Notes: a model not told the origin generated them from the sequence alone. A DNA stretch of 64,000 nucleotides from JASGTU01 sp963821815 (GCA_963821815.1 CAWGFG010000006.1:2790001-2854000); one strand, 5' to 3'; shown: positions 18,472-27,771, numbered from the stretch's first letter. Program-made: numbers and translations.

Positions 18472-19449
18472 ATGCAAACTGACCTGCGTGGACGCGATTT
18501 GATCAGCGATATGGACTTTAGCAAAGAAGAAGTTGAGACAGTCATCGACGTGGCATTGAAGCTCAAACGCGACCGCGCGCTGGGCATCGGTCATCCGTTG
18601 CTGCGTGACAAGACATTGGCGATGCTCTTCTTCTTCACCAGCACGCGTACGCGATCCAGTTTTGAGTCGGGCATGGCGCAATTGGGCGGTCACGCAGCCT
18701 TCATCGACTCCACCACCACGCAGATCAGCCACGGCGATACAGCCAAGGAGATCGGCCAGATCATGGGCCGCTACTTCGACGGCATCGCCATTCGTCAGTG
18801 CGACTGGGGCGTGGGCAATGGCTATCTCAATGCTGTGGCGGAAGCCAGTCGCGTGCCAGTGCTCAATATGCAGTGCGACGTCTACCATCCCTTCCAAATC
18901 CTAGCCGATCTCATGACGATCATCGAGAAGGTGGGCGACCCGCGCGGCAAAACCATCAACGTAAGTTGGGCCTACGCCAGCAGCTATCAGAAGCCGCTGT
19001 CCGTGCCGCAGAGCCTTATCCTGCAGATGACGCGTTTTGGTATGAACGTGCGTCTGACCCGCCCGCCGGAATATAAGCTCATGCCGGAAATCGTGCAGCA
19101 GGCGAAGGACAACGCCAGCCAGTCCGGCGGCAGCCTAGAGGTGCTGGAAGATTTCGATGCCGGTTTCGTGGACGCTGACGTGGTCTATCCCAAGAGCTGG
19201 GGCGCGATGCTGACCACGGACGACGATGCGGAGAGTGCTCGCATCGGCAGCCAGTATACCGATTGGATCGCGGACGAGCGACGCATGGCCATGGCCAAGT
19301 CGGACGCTATCTACATGCATTGCCTGCCGGCGGACCGTAACATCGAGGTCACCAACGGTGTCATCGACGGACCGCAGTCGGTCGTATATGATGAGGCGGA
19401 GAACCGCATGCACGTGCAGAAGGCGGTCATGGCGCTGACCATGCGCTGA
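18472..19449 (+). CDS. Aspartate/ornithine carbamoyltransferase superfamily protein (YgeW-like)
   Basis: A 325-residue enzyme of the carbamoyltransferase fold, which moves a carbamoyl group from carbamoyl phosphate to an amine. The carbamoyl-phosphate loop S57-T-R-T-R61 is present, followed by FESGMAQLGGHAAF. The second domain has DVYHPFQILADLMTI and WAYASSYQKPLSVPQSL, and HCLPADRN near the end. The SYxKPLSVPQ segment resembles the YgeW/knotted carbamoyltransferase branch more than classical ArgF, so the amine substrate is uncertain. There are no arg genes next to it, and it stands alone. A weak GC-rich hairpin lies downstream at 19525-19556. Confidence 0.8.
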   Translation: MQTDLRGRDLISDMDFSKEEVETVIDVALKLKRDRALGIGHPLLRDKTLAMLFFFTSTRTRSSFESGMAQLGGHAAFIDSTTTQISHGDTAKEIGQIMGRYFDGIAIRQCDWGVGNGYLNAVAEASRVPVLNMQCDVYHPFQILADLMTIIEKVGDPRGKTINVSWAYASSYQKPLSVPQSLILQMTRFGMNVRLTRPPEYKLMPEIVQQAKDNASQSGGSLEVLEDFDAGFVDADVVYPKSWGAMLTTDDDAESARIGSQYTDWIADERRMAMAKSDAIYMHCLPADRNIEVTNGVIDGPQSVVYDEAENRMHVQKAVMALTMR

Positions 19450-19524
19450 TTCATGATATGGCGACAGATTGACATAGTGAGAACGTGAGGAGTTGGTAGC
19501 GGACAATGGTCTTCTGCCATACGT

Positions 19525-19556
19525 GAGGTGCAGATCCCATGCACGATGTGCACCTC
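19525..19556. other. Weak hairpin downstream of carbamoyltransferase gene
   Basis: GAGGTGCA at 19525-19532 is complementary to TGCACCTC at 19549-19556, giving an 8-bp stem with a 16-base loop. There is no U tract. It could be a terminator or a chance dyad. Confidence 0.35.
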
Positions 19557-19674
19557 CCGAAGTGCGGGCAAAAGGATTTCACACAGTAAAGTCCTGTACT
19601 TGCAGATACCCTGCGGTTTGAGGCGCGCCGTACAATTACAATAGTGATTGTAAGAGAACCGAGTTAGTCACGTT

Positions 19675-20820
19675 TTGAGAATCATTGCTTTCTACTTGCC
19701 TCAATATCACGCCATACCCGAGAATAACCAATGGTGGGGTGCGGGTTTCACCGACTGGGACAATGTACGCAGCGCAGAACCGCTCTACCCGGGTCATCGT
19801 CAACCGAGAGTTCCCCTCCACGGGAACTACTATACCCTGGACGATGACTCCGTCATCGAATGGCAGATGAGTCTGGCGAAGAAGTATGGCGTCTATGGAT
19901 TCTGCATATACCACTACTGGTTCAGCGGCAGGAAACTGCTGGAAAAACCGCTTGAGCGCATTCGAAACAACCCAAAACTGAATCTTCCCTATTGCATATG
20001 CTGGGCCGATGAGAGTTGGACGGATCAGTGGATTGCCGAGAAAGACCATCAGGAACTACTGATCGAGCAGACATACGGCGATGAAAGTGAATGGAAGGAT
20101 CACTTCGAGTATCTGCTCACGTTCTTCGTGAATGACAACTACATAACCAACGAAGGCAAACCTCTCCTTGTCCTCTATCGTCCGGAACTGATTCCCAGGC
20201 TCAACGACCGACTGGATTACTGGACGGAATTAGCGAAAGCGAGTGGATTCGGCGGCATCGATTACGCATGCCAAACGCCCTATTTCTTGGAAATACCGGA
20301 GCACGATGACAGCCGATTTGAGTATTTCATAGAGTACCAGCCTATCTTGGCATATCGTGAACTAGCCCGCGAAAGCGAGAGCCCGAGCCGGCGTATGAAG
20401 AGCTTGCTGTACAGCGCCATGATGGACGTCGACCGCACGGTCAACGCTGATGTGGCTTATCAATTCGGCGCCCATGAACTGCGGAACGCCAGCTATGAAG
20501 AGGTATGCGAAGCCGTCGTCAACCATCGTCCGTCGGATGATCGGTGCATTCCCGGCATGTTCGTCGACTGGGACAATACACCCCGATACGCAAAGCTTGC
20601 TACGGTAGCGCGCGACTCAACGCCGGCAAAATTCGAAAAATACCTTTCCTTACAGATATCGAACGCTCATAAATACTATAATACCGATATGATGTTCCTT
20701 TTTGCCTGGAATGAATGGGGAGAAGGAGGATATCTCGAGCCAGATCAGCAGGTCGGATACGGCTATCTCGAGGCAATCCGAGCCGCACTCGATGCCGACA
20801 GTGGCTATAGACCCAGTTGA
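19675..20820 (+). CDS. WbsX-like glycoside hydrolase 99-type / glycosyltransferase family protein
   Basis: A 381-residue protein of the WbsX family (GH99-like TIM barrel), often found in polysaccharide and O-antigen loci. It starts at a TTG codon, reading RIIAFYLPQYHAIPENN, exactly where family members begin. Diagnostic segments are WWGAGFTDWDNV, GNYYTLDD, YGFCIYHYWFSGRKLLEKP, YCICWADESWT and the C-terminal FLFAWNEWGEGGYLEPD. Whether these proteins hydrolyse or transfer sugars is unsettled in the family. The gene is not in a polysaccharide cluster here; its neighbours are a carbamoyltransferase and a PPOX protein. Base composition is slightly lower in GC than its neighbours. Confidence 0.88.
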   Translation: MRIIAFYLPQYHAIPENNQWWGAGFTDWDNVRSAEPLYPGHRQPRVPLHGNYYTLDDDSVIEWQMSLAKKYGVYGFCIYHYWFSGRKLLEKPLERIRNNPKLNLPYCICWADESWTDQWIAEKDHQELLIEQTYGDESEWKDHFEYLLTFFVNDNYITNEGKPLLVLYRPELIPRLNDRLDYWTELAKASGFGGIDYACQTPYFLEIPEHDDSRFEYFIEYQPILAYRELARESESPSRRMKSLLYSAMMDVDRTVNADVAYQFGAHELRNASYEEVCEAVVNHRPSDDRCIPGMFVDWDNTPRYAKLATVARDSTPAKFEKYLSLQISNAHKYYNTDMMFLFAWNEWGEGGYLEPDQQVGYGYLEAIRAALDADSGYRPS

Positions 20821-20863
20821 TCAGCTCGTTCTGTAAACCGTTGGTTCAAGAATGGAGAGACAA

Positions 20864-21253
20864 ATGACAAAGATACCAGAAAGCCATGCTGACATTCTGA
20901 AAAAGAAGTCGTTCGCACACGTTGCTACCGTGGATGAGAACGGCTCGCCGCAAGTCACACCTGTGTGGGTGGAATATGATGGCGAGTACGTGCTCATCGA
21001 CTCGGCCAAGGGGCGCAAAAAGGATCGCAATATGCGGGAACGTCCGCATGTAGCCGTCAGCATCCAGGACCCGGATAACCCGTATCGCTACGTGGGCCTG
21101 CAGGGCGTCGTGGACGAGATTACCGAAGACGGCGCCGTGGAGCTTATCCACAAGCTGTCGCATAAGTACAATGGACAAGACTACCCCTTGTCCCGGGACG
21201 AAGTTCGCGTGGTCTACAAGATCAAACCAACCAACGTCTGGACGATGGGCTAG
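20864..21253 (+). CDS. PPOX-class F420-dependent oxidoreductase-like protein
   Basis: A 129-residue split-barrel protein of the pyridoxamine 5'-phosphate oxidase superfamily, closest to the F420-dependent (TIGR03618-like) branch. It opens with ADILKKKSFAHVATVDENG, followed by SPQVTPVWVEYDGEYVLIDS and KGRKKDRNMRERPHVAVSI. These include the residues that line the cofactor phosphate pocket in relatives. The ATG at 20864 follows GGAGAG; an upstream ATG at 20852 is less well placed. Such enzymes reduce small unsaturated compounds or bind haem-breakdown products. The cofactor cannot be determined from the sequence alone. Confidence 0.87.
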   Translation: MTKIPESHADILKKKSFAHVATVDENGSPQVTPVWVEYDGEYVLIDSAKGRKKDRNMRERPHVAVSIQDPDNPYRYVGLQGVVDEITEDGAVELIHKLSHKYNGQDYPLSRDEVRVVYKIKPTNVWTMG

Positions 21254-21464
21254 TGGCAGTTTGAACTAGTAGCTAACCCTCGCTGGGATCGAATATTCAT
21301 TCTGCCGTCCTATGATTCTGAGGAGCAACAGCGACGAAGAATCTACTGACTCGCTTATTAGCTAGCCGTGATTTCTGATTACGGCTCAGATGACGATATT
21401 CGTGACGTAGTCTGTCTATCCTTGCGAGGGTACGCATCGCTGCCAACATCGTAGGAGATCCGCC

Positions 21465-22955
21465 ATGGCTGCCACAACCAACTTCCTCGCCGTCGACCTT
21501 GGCGCATCCAACGGACGCGTGCTGCTGGCACGATGGGACGGCGCCCGCTTCGAACTGGAAGTGCTGCATCGTTTTCCAAATGGACCGACCACAGTGCAGG
21601 GTCGTGAGTATTGGAATCCGCTGCGTCTCTGGTCGGAAATACTTACGGGTATGGCAAAGTATGCGGCGGCGTATTCTGAGCCTCTGTCCGGCATTGGCGT
21701 GGACACCTGGGGCGTTGATTTCGCGCTGCTGGACAGCACCGGTCGGCTGTTGAGCAATCCAGTCCACTACCGCGACGCCCGCACCAACGGCATGCCCGAA
21801 GCGCTTTTCAAGATCGTACCCGCCAAGACTGTCTTCGATATCACCGGCATTCAGTTCATGCAGCTCAACACCATCTTTCAGCTCTTCAGCATGCGCTACT
21901 ACGACGATCCGCTGCTGGACTTCGCCGACACCATGCTGATGACACCAGACCTCTTTCACTACTGGCTGACCGGATGCAAGTCGGCTGAGTACACCATCGC
22001 CTCAACCAGTCAGCTGTTCGATGCGCGCGACCGGCGCTGGGCTACCGGTCTGATGGCCGATCTCGATTTGCCGACGCGTATACTGCCAGAAGTTGTGCCG
22101 CCGGGGACCGTCCTGGGAAATGTACTGGATGGCGTGCTGGTGGAAACCGGCCTGTCTGGCGATATACCGGTCATCGCACCGGGCAGCCATGACACCGCCA
22201 GCGCTGTCGCCGCAGTGCCAGAATTGGACGCAAAGAGTCTGTACATTTCCAGCGGTACCTGGAGCCTCATGGGCGTCGAAATCGATGAACCCATCATCGA
22301 CGAACGCAGCCTGCAACTGAACTTCACCAACGAAGGCGGCGTCAACGACAGCATCCGTCTGTTGAAGAACATCGGCGGGCTATGGTTGCTGCAGGAGAGC
22401 CGCAATCAGTGGTCGCGCGAGGGCGCCGCCTACACGTGGGATGATTTGACCGCCCATGCACAAAAGGCCGAGCCCTTCCGCTCCATCGCTAACCCCGATG
22501 CGAATGACTTCATGAATCCTAAAAATATGGTGGACGCGATCCAACACTTCTGCCAGCGCACCGGTCAGCCGACGCCGCGGTCCGTCGGCGAGGTCGTGCG
22601 GGCGAGCCTGGAAGGGCTAGCGCTGCGTTACCGGTGGGTGCTCGACGCACTGGAGGAACTGACGGGGACACGGTTGGAGACCATGCGCATCGTGGGCGGC
22701 GGCAGCCAAAATCGTATGCTCAGCCAGCTAGCGGCGGATGCCTGTCAGCGTCCTGTCGTGACTGGTCCGATTGAGGCGACTGCCCTGGGTAATGTCATGG
22801 TGCAGGCGATTGCCACTGGACATTTGGGCAGCTTGGACGAAGGTCGCCAAGCCATCGCAGCGTCCATCCAGCAGGAGGTTTTCGAGCCGCGCTCACCGGC
22901 GGGCTGGGATGAGGCATTTGAGCGCTACAGCGAAATGATGGGCGAGGGCATATAG
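21465..22955 (+). CDS. rhaB: Rhamnulokinase
   Basis: An FGGY-family sugar kinase (496 residues) that phosphorylates L-rhamnulose to L-rhamnulose 1-phosphate. Diagnostic features are the N-terminal ATPase loop FLAVDLGASNGRVLLARWDG, REYWNPLRLW, the sugar-binding GIGVDTWGVDFALLD, PVHYRDARTNGM, MLMTPDLFHYWLTG and SSGTWSLMGVE. The C-terminal adenosine motif IVGGGSQNRMLSQLAADA is also present. The ATG follows TAGGAG. The rest of a rhamnose pathway (isomerase, aldolase) is not in the window, although a DapA-like aldolase gene lies 0.8 kb downstream on the other strand. Among the sugar-use genes here it has the clearest substrate assignment. Confidence 0.95.
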   Translation: MAATTNFLAVDLGASNGRVLLARWDGARFELEVLHRFPNGPTTVQGREYWNPLRLWSEILTGMAKYAAAYSEPLSGIGVDTWGVDFALLDSTGRLLSNPVHYRDARTNGMPEALFKIVPAKTVFDITGIQFMQLNTIFQLFSMRYYDDPLLDFADTMLMTPDLFHYWLTGCKSAEYTIASTSQLFDARDRRWATGLMADLDLPTRILPEVVPPGTVLGNVLDGVLVETGLSGDIPVIAPGSHDTASAVAAVPELDAKSLYISSGTWSLMGVEIDEPIIDERSLQLNFTNEGGVNDSIRLLKNIGGLWLLQESRNQWSREGAAYTWDDLTAHAQKAEPFRSIANPDANDFMNPKNMVDAIQHFCQRTGQPTPRSVGEVVRASLEGLALRYRWVLDALEELTGTRLETMRIVGGGSQNRMLSQLAADACQRPVVTGPIEATALGNVMVQAIATGHLGSLDEGRQAIAASIQQEVFEPRSPAGWDEAFERYSEMMGEGI

Positions 22956-23160
22956 ACCGCCAGCGCTCCTGCTTTATATTGTGGCACGGTTATTTTGCCA
23001 GGAAGGGCAGACACAGCATCCGTAGTGTCCGTATCAATTCGACAACAGAATGAGATCGCCGGCTTCGAACGCTCCATGCTGTAGCCGCATGTGGACGTCG
23101 GGCGACGGGCAGCGGTTCTGGCTGTTATTGCATTCCGTTGCGTCAGGTTTTCGGAGGTGT

Positions 23161-23562
23161 ATGATGAATACCGAGTCGCCGGGCGGTTCGATGTTTCCCT
23201 ATTATTACAAAGGCGGTGAGTTATATTGCCTGAAGTATGGAAGCTTCTTCGCAGACGAAGATTCGCTGATTGCACTGATGAAGGCAGAAGAGGATTTTAT
23301 CTCGCGTCGTAATCAGCAATTGCGAATTTGGGTGGACTTCTATGAGACACAACTTACGAATAGGGTCGCCGTCGAATTTATGGAGAGTATTTGTCGCCTG
23401 CGACACCACATTGTGAAGCTAGCGCTGGTCGGTTGCTCAGCAAGAGACCGGTGGCGATTGAAGCGACTTATAAAGAAGACTGAACAACTTCGTTCTGTTC
23501 CCCTCAAGTTCTTTAGTGATCCAGAGGAAGCAAAGACCTGGTTGGTCTCGTCACCCCACTAG
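23161..23562 (+). CDS. Small STAS/SpoIIAA-like protein
   Basis: A 133-residue soluble protein preceded by a GGAGGT site, with two adjacent ATG codons (23161 and 23164). The body reads QLRIWVDFYETQLTNRV, then HHIVKLALVGCSARDRWRLKRL and ends KFFSDPEEAKTWLVS. That alternating strand-helix pattern with a closing DPEEAKTWL resembles small SpoIIAA/STAS-like proteins seen in Firmicutes and Chloroflexota. Function is unknown. The N-terminal FPYYYKGGELYCLKYG is aromatic-rich. It lies alone between rhaB and a convergent aldolase gene, with about 200 bases on each side in which I see nothing further. Confidence 0.7.
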   Translation: MMNTESPGGSMFPYYYKGGELYCLKYGSFFADEDSLIALMKAEEDFISRRNQQLRIWVDFYETQLTNRVAVEFMESICRLRHHIVKLALVGCSARDRWRLKRLIKKTEQLRSVPLKFFSDPEEAKTWLVSSPH

Positions 23563-23783
23563 ACGCTTTTTGAAGGTGTACGGTATGCCGATCTCTTGCC
23601 TCGTACGAACCCGGCACGTCTCAAAATCAGCCAACACCGATGCACAATGCAGCCAGCGCAGGGCGCCGTTCGGTTGCCGGCTTATCGATCAATGGCTTAC
23701 TCGAGGTTTGACTTGATGTAGCGGCGAAACGGTAGCCATAGCACGCACTGATTTCCTACAAGCGCAAGTAGAAAGTCTGCATA

Positions 23784-24692
23784 TCACTCCGGGCCGAACG
23801 GATAACTCTGCACCTCGTCGGCTATCTCAGCAAGCAACGTCGATATCTCCACCTTGTCGGCCGCGTCCAACGCTTTGGCGCCTGGCGGTCTGCGTTCCAC
23901 CAACGAGGTGACTACGCCGCGTCGCTTGAGCATGTAGCGCATAAAGGGTTGCGTCTCCAGATTGATGAGCGGGATCAAGCGGCGATGCAATGCACGCGCC
24001 CCTTCATAATCGCCCTGCCACCACAGTTCCTGTACGCGAGCGAGCAGGTCGCCCATCTGGCAGGCGGGCATGTTGCCGTCTGCGCCGCGGTTCAACTCGT
24101 CGGGCAGGAAGCGCCCGGCTGAACCGCCGAAGATGGTCTTGACCTTGTCACCAACAAGTTCGTAGACTTCGCTGATGTGCTTAGGACCGGGCGGACGCTC
24201 TTCTTTCACGTATTCGATCTGCGGCACCTCGTCCACTAGCTGTGCGATCTGCTCACCGGACAGCGGCGCATACAGACCTGCGTTCTGCACAATGATGGGC
24301 CCGTCGAAGTTGTCTGCCATGCGTCGATAGAGGCCCATGGCGATCTGCTGGTCGGTGTCCGCCGGCGCCATGGCGATGACCGCATCGGCGTCGGCTCGTT
24401 GGGCGGCGCGGCAGTAGAGCAGCACCTGCGGTACGGAAATCCCCGAGCAGCCGAAGACGACCGGTAACCGACCGTCGACTACATCCATGACGGCATCCCA
24501 GTTACGGATGCGCTCCTCCTCGCCCACGTATTGGAATTCGCCCACCATGACCGGCCACACGATGCCGTGCTGTCCGCTCCTGCAGACGAAATCTGCCGTG
24601 GCAGTCAGGTCGGAGGTGAGTATTTCGTAGTCTTCGTCGTACGGCGTCGGTAGTAATCCAAAAACGCCTTTCAGGTGGTCAAATCGTGGCAT
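23784..24692 (-). CDS. Dihydrodipicolinate synthase family aldolase
   Basis: A 302-residue class I aldolase/lyase of the DapA/NAL superfamily, which condenses or cleaves pyruvate and an aldehyde through a Schiff base. The barrel begins GVFGLLPTPYDEDYEI. The Schiff-base lysine is K163 in IEYVKEE, and the C-terminal half continues FGGSAGRFLPDELNRGADG. The usual Tyr of the YNxP motif is replaced: strand 5 reads IIVQNAGLYAP, so proton relay must differ from true DapA. The enzyme is therefore probably not a lysine-biosynthesis DapA but a catabolic member, for instance acting on keto-deoxy sugar acids, which would suit the two enolase-superfamily genes in the window. The ATG follows GGAGAC. Confidence 0.88.
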   Translation of the reverse strand: MPRFDHLKGVFGLLPTPYDEDYEILTSDLTATADFVCRSGQHGIVWPVMVGEFQYVGEEERIRNWDAVMDVVDGRLPVVFGCSGISVPQVLLYCRAAQRADADAVIAMAPADTDQQIAMGLYRRMADNFDGPIIVQNAGLYAPLSGEQIAQLVDEVPQIEYVKEERPPGPKHISEVYELVGDKVKTIFGGSAGRFLPDELNRGADGNMPACQMGDLLARVQELWWQGDYEGARALHRRLIPLINLETQPFMRYMLKRRGVVTSLVERRPPGAKALDAADKVEISTLLAEIADEVQSYPFGPE

Positions 24693-24785
24693 GGGAGTCT
24701 CCTTCGGGAGCGGTGGTTTGGAGTTTGAGTGGCAAGGTACACAGAGAGCACCTCAGTGGCCTCTGTGTACCGATTCTGCCAACCT

Positions 24786-25184
24786 CTACTCGTCCACCTC
24801 ATCGGTATTATAATCGCCCCACTTGCCGCTGTACGACGAGGCGAACAGTTCCGCGTTCGTGCGCTCGGCCTTGCGACGCGCCTCGTCCAGCACCGCTTGA
24901 CGCCGCTCTGCCGCATCACTGTCGATGGTAAGCTCCGCATCGGCGACCGCGATGATGCGCACACTGCGCACATCGCCCATGGCATAGGGCACAACATCAC
25001 CCTCAAACCGACCTCGCACCGCCTGACCCAGAGGTGATTCCGTACTGATGAGGTCGGCTGTGATGTCGGCGCCTTCGTCTGGCGCCAGGACGAACATATA
25101 CGGCTCGCCAGTGCCGTTTGCGTTGACCAGCTCCACCGAGACGCGACTTCCTACTCCGATCTGTTTGCGAGCACGATCGGCCAC
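24786..25184 (-). CDS. GreA/GreB C-terminal domain-like protein
   Basis: A 132-residue protein whose first about 75 residues match the C-terminal FKBP-like domain of GreA/GreB and Rnk: VGSRVSVELVNANG, APDEGADITADLISTESPLGQAVRGRFEGDVV. The N-terminal coiled coil of GreA that enters the RNA polymerase channel is absent. Instead a charged helical tail (AAERRQAVLDEARRKAERTNAEL) follows the domain. It starts at GTG 2 bases after the phosphodiesterase stop, so the two are coupled. It may bind RNA polymerase without cleaving RNA, as Rnk does; this is inference. Confidence 0.75.
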   Translation of the reverse strand: MADRARKQIGVGSRVSVELVNANGTGEPYMFVLAPDEGADITADLISTESPLGQAVRGRFEGDVVPYAMGDVRSVRIIAVADAELTIDSDAAERRQAVLDEARRKAERTNAELFASSYSGKWGDYNTDEVDE

Positions 25185-25186
25185 AG

Positions 25187-25681
25187 CTAAGCGAGCTCCT
25201 GCAAGGTAAACTCGCCACTGGTGGTGTCATACAGCCCCCACGTTGGCGTCCCCTTCATACCCAGAATCTCGCCGGGATTGGCGAGCACGCAGTCGTCGAT
25301 CTGCTCGACCTTTTTATCGTGGTTGTGGCCGTAGCAGACCAGGTCAAATTGACCGGACTGAGCGATGCGCAGCGCGGGCTCCGGGTAATGGATGATCGCG
25401 ATTGTGCGAGTGTCGGCCTCTAATTCCGCGTAAATGCCGTGCAACGTGATCTGCCGATAGTTGCTTGCAACCACTTGCAGCAGGCGCAGGTCGGCATCAT
25501 TGTTGCCAAAGACAACGTGAACAGGTCCGGAGAAATGTTTGCCTATCCTGTCTATCATGAATGGAGCGATGATATCGCCGCAATGCAGCAGCATCTCGGC
25601 GCCGGCTGTGTTGGCAGATTCCAGCGCCCTTTCTAGACCAGAAATATTGTCATGACTATCTGAGAAAACGGCAACGTTCAT
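25187..25681 (-). CDS. YfcE/MJ0936-family metallophosphodiesterase
   Basis: A 164-residue calcineurin-like phosphoesterase. The two-metal site motifs are complete: FSDSHDN (D-x-H), LHCGDII (G-D), VFGNNDAD (G-N-x-D), IIHYPEP (H) and CYGHNHD (G-H-x-H). Relatives hydrolyse phosphodiesters with manganese or nickel; physiological substrates are mostly unknown. The start MNVAVFSDSH at 25681 fits the family opening; upstream in-frame codons to 25930 have no homology. It is co-transcribed with the GreA-C-like gene, whose start is 2 bases downstream. The 5' gap to the LysM lipoprotein gene is divergent and short. Confidence 0.9.
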   Translation of the reverse strand: MNVAVFSDSHDNISGLERALESANTAGAEMLLHCGDIIAPFMIDRIGKHFSGPVHVVFGNNDADLRLLQVVASNYRQITLHGIYAELEADTRTIAIIHYPEPALRIAQSGQFDLVCYGHNHDKKVEQIDDCVLANPGEILGMKGTPTWGLYDTTSGEFTLQELA

Positions 25682-25843
25682 AGGTAAGTCTCCATTTGTG
25701 CTTGGCGAATTGTTTACATGGTACTCGTCGCGTACCAATGCGTCAATACGGCTGGAGACGCTCAACCCTGGCGCATGGAAACGAGTGTCAGGTAACGCCT
25801 CCCGGTTGCTCGGCCCTCTGTGCATTGTGGTATACTCGCGCTT

Positions 25844-26912
25844 ATGAAATCGCGATTGACATCGCAGTTGACAAAGTGCAATTTGCGGTCCATGGGCTGC
25901 TATCGTAAGCGGTTCCGTGCGTACTGTCATGGTCGAATTCCCCTCATTCTCTTAGGTATTGGGTTGGTTGTCATAGTAGCTGCAGCAGGCTGCGGGCAAG
26001 TGATTACCGTGACGCCAACGCCGACACCGGCGCCGACCGCTACAATCGAAGTAGCCGTACTCTCGGTGACAACCGCGCCAACCGACACGCCAGCCCCGTA
26101 TACGCCCGCGCCGACACCAACACCAACCGTCACGCCAACGCCCGACATCCACGCCGTTGCCTCTGGCGAAAGCCTACTCTCCATCGCCAATGACTACGGC
26201 GTTAGCGTTGCTGCGCTGCAGGAGACCAACGGTATTCTGGACCCGCGCACGCTGCAAATTGGCCAGGAACTGATCATCCCGCGTGAAGTGGCGCAGGCAG
26301 AGAGCGCAGACTCAACCGCTACACCGACGCCGATGCCAGTGGAGATTGAGAATCTACACTTCAGTGAGACTTCGATCGGAGGGCTGTGGGTGCTGGGCGA
26401 AGCGCTCAATACCAGTGGTGTGCCGCTAGAGCAGGTGCGTGTGGGCGTCACACTGGTGGACGAAGCGGGCATGCCCATCATCGAAGCCAGCAGCCTAGCT
26501 GCGTTGGACATGCTGGACGTAGATGAAAGTTCGCCTTTTGCGTTGCTGATTGACAACGCGCCAGAGAATTTTGATCAGTACCGTGTCTACGCGACGCAGC
26601 GCCGTCCCTGCGTATGTGGGCAGCTACTATCGCGATCTGTCAGTCGAAGACATCGAGTTGCTCAGCCAGCGCTACGCCTCCTATACAGTCTCGGGCAAAG
26701 TCTTCAATGTGGGGCCGGAAGAGGCAGTAGAGGTTCGAGTGGTCCTGACAGCCTATGATCCTATGGGTCGAGTTGTAGCCGTGCGGCAAATTGTGCCGGA
26801 CCATAACGTCATCGCTCGCGGCGGCAATACGGATTTCGTAGCCATTCTTTCGCCCCTCGGCGGACCGGTCGAGCGTGTGGAAGCCGCAGCGCAGGGTCGA
26901 AGGCTGCCGTAG
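25844..26912 (+). pseudogene. LysM-domain lipoprotein, frameshifted
   Basis: A secreted cell-wall-associated protein. The first reading frame encodes a type II signal peptide (lipobox AAGC) and a Thr/Pro-rich linker. A LysM peptidoglycan-binding domain (HAVASGESLLSIANDYGVS to IGQELIIP) follows, then a beta-rich FxLYD-like domain. Near 26595 one extra base, in the GCCGTCCC stretch, shifts the frame. The rest of that domain (VGSYYRDLSVEDIELL to the stop at 26912) continues in the next frame. The original frame runs on as nonsense to 26758. Joined, the protein would have about 355 residues. The ATG at 25844 lacks a good ribosome site, so the start is uncertain. Apart from the one-base indel nothing looks decayed. 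Confidence 0.8.
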
Positions 26913-27048
26913 CAACTGTTCACCGGTGGCTTGCCGCGCTATTGCACATTTCGCATATTGTGCTTATAGTCAGTCATATATCCTGGCAATTACCATTGAT
27001 GGATAGCTTAGTCTATCTCATATTAATTATCAAGGACGAGTATGTCTG

Positions 27049-27765
27049 ATGTTTATGAATCAGAAGAAACTTCACTTAATCCCCTTGAGGAAACGTGCAG
27101 CACGCGTCGTTGCGTATAGTATCGTGTCCATGTTTATAATCGCCCTCGCCGCATGCAGCGCCATATCGCCTGAGGCGACACCCACTGAAGCGAATACAAC
27201 ACAGGCGGTTCCTGCCGACAAAGGGTCTGGCCAAGAAGAACGTGCCGCCCTTGGTGAGCGGTCGTTGCCGGATAGACTGCAGCTGCCAGCCATCGACGCT
27301 GACATGCCCATCGTGGAGCTAGGCTGGCACGCAGCCTCTGTCAACGAAGACGCGATCATCAGCGAGTGGGATGTGGCCAAGTATGCGGCAGGCTGGCACA
27401 AGAACAGTGCACTGCCAGGCGAGCTCGGCAACATCGTGATGAGCGGGCACAATAACATCTATGGCTCAGTATTTCGTGAACTCGATCTGTTGCGCAAAGG
27501 CGATGATGCCATCGTATGGACTGACGGCGAGCCCCGCGTCTATGAAGTAGAGCAGGTGCTTGTCGTGCCGGAAGCAAATGCCGCACCCGATCAGCGGATC
27601 GAGAATGCGAAGTGGATCGGCGAGTTCGGCGAGGAGCGGTTGACGTTAGTCAGTTGCTGGCCGCGCAACAACAACACGCACCGCATCATTGTGGTCGCCT
27701 TGCCCGCATCCGATGCGAAACAGGCTGCTGCGAGCGCAGACGCAATCGGGGTAGCAGCGCCCTAA
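27049..27765 (+). CDS. Sortase with lipoprotein-type signal
   Basis: A 238-residue transpeptidase of the sortase superfamily, class D/E/F-like, which cleaves sorting motifs and attaches surface proteins. The catalytic triad is visible: His in VMSGHNNIYGSVF, Cys in LTLVSCWPRNN and Arg in NTHRIIVVA. RLQLPAIDADMPIVEL is the usual first strand region. The N-terminus is a signal sequence ending in IALAAC, so the enzyme could be lipid-anchored rather than held by a TM helix as in most sortases. No LPxTG-type substrate gene was found in the window. It follows the LysM lipoprotein gene by 136 bases on the same strand. Confidence 0.88.
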   Translation: MFMNQKKLHLIPLRKRAARVVAYSIVSMFIIALAACSAISPEATPTEANTTQAVPADKGSGQEERAALGERSLPDRLQLPAIDADMPIVELGWHAASVNEDAIISEWDVAKYAAGWHKNSALPGELGNIVMSGHNNIYGSVFRELDLLRKGDDAIVWTDGEPRVYEVEQVLVVPEANAAPDQRIENAKWIGEFGEERLTLVSCWPRNNNTHRIIVVALPASDAKQAAASADAIGVAAP

Positions 27766-27771
27766 TCGCTG

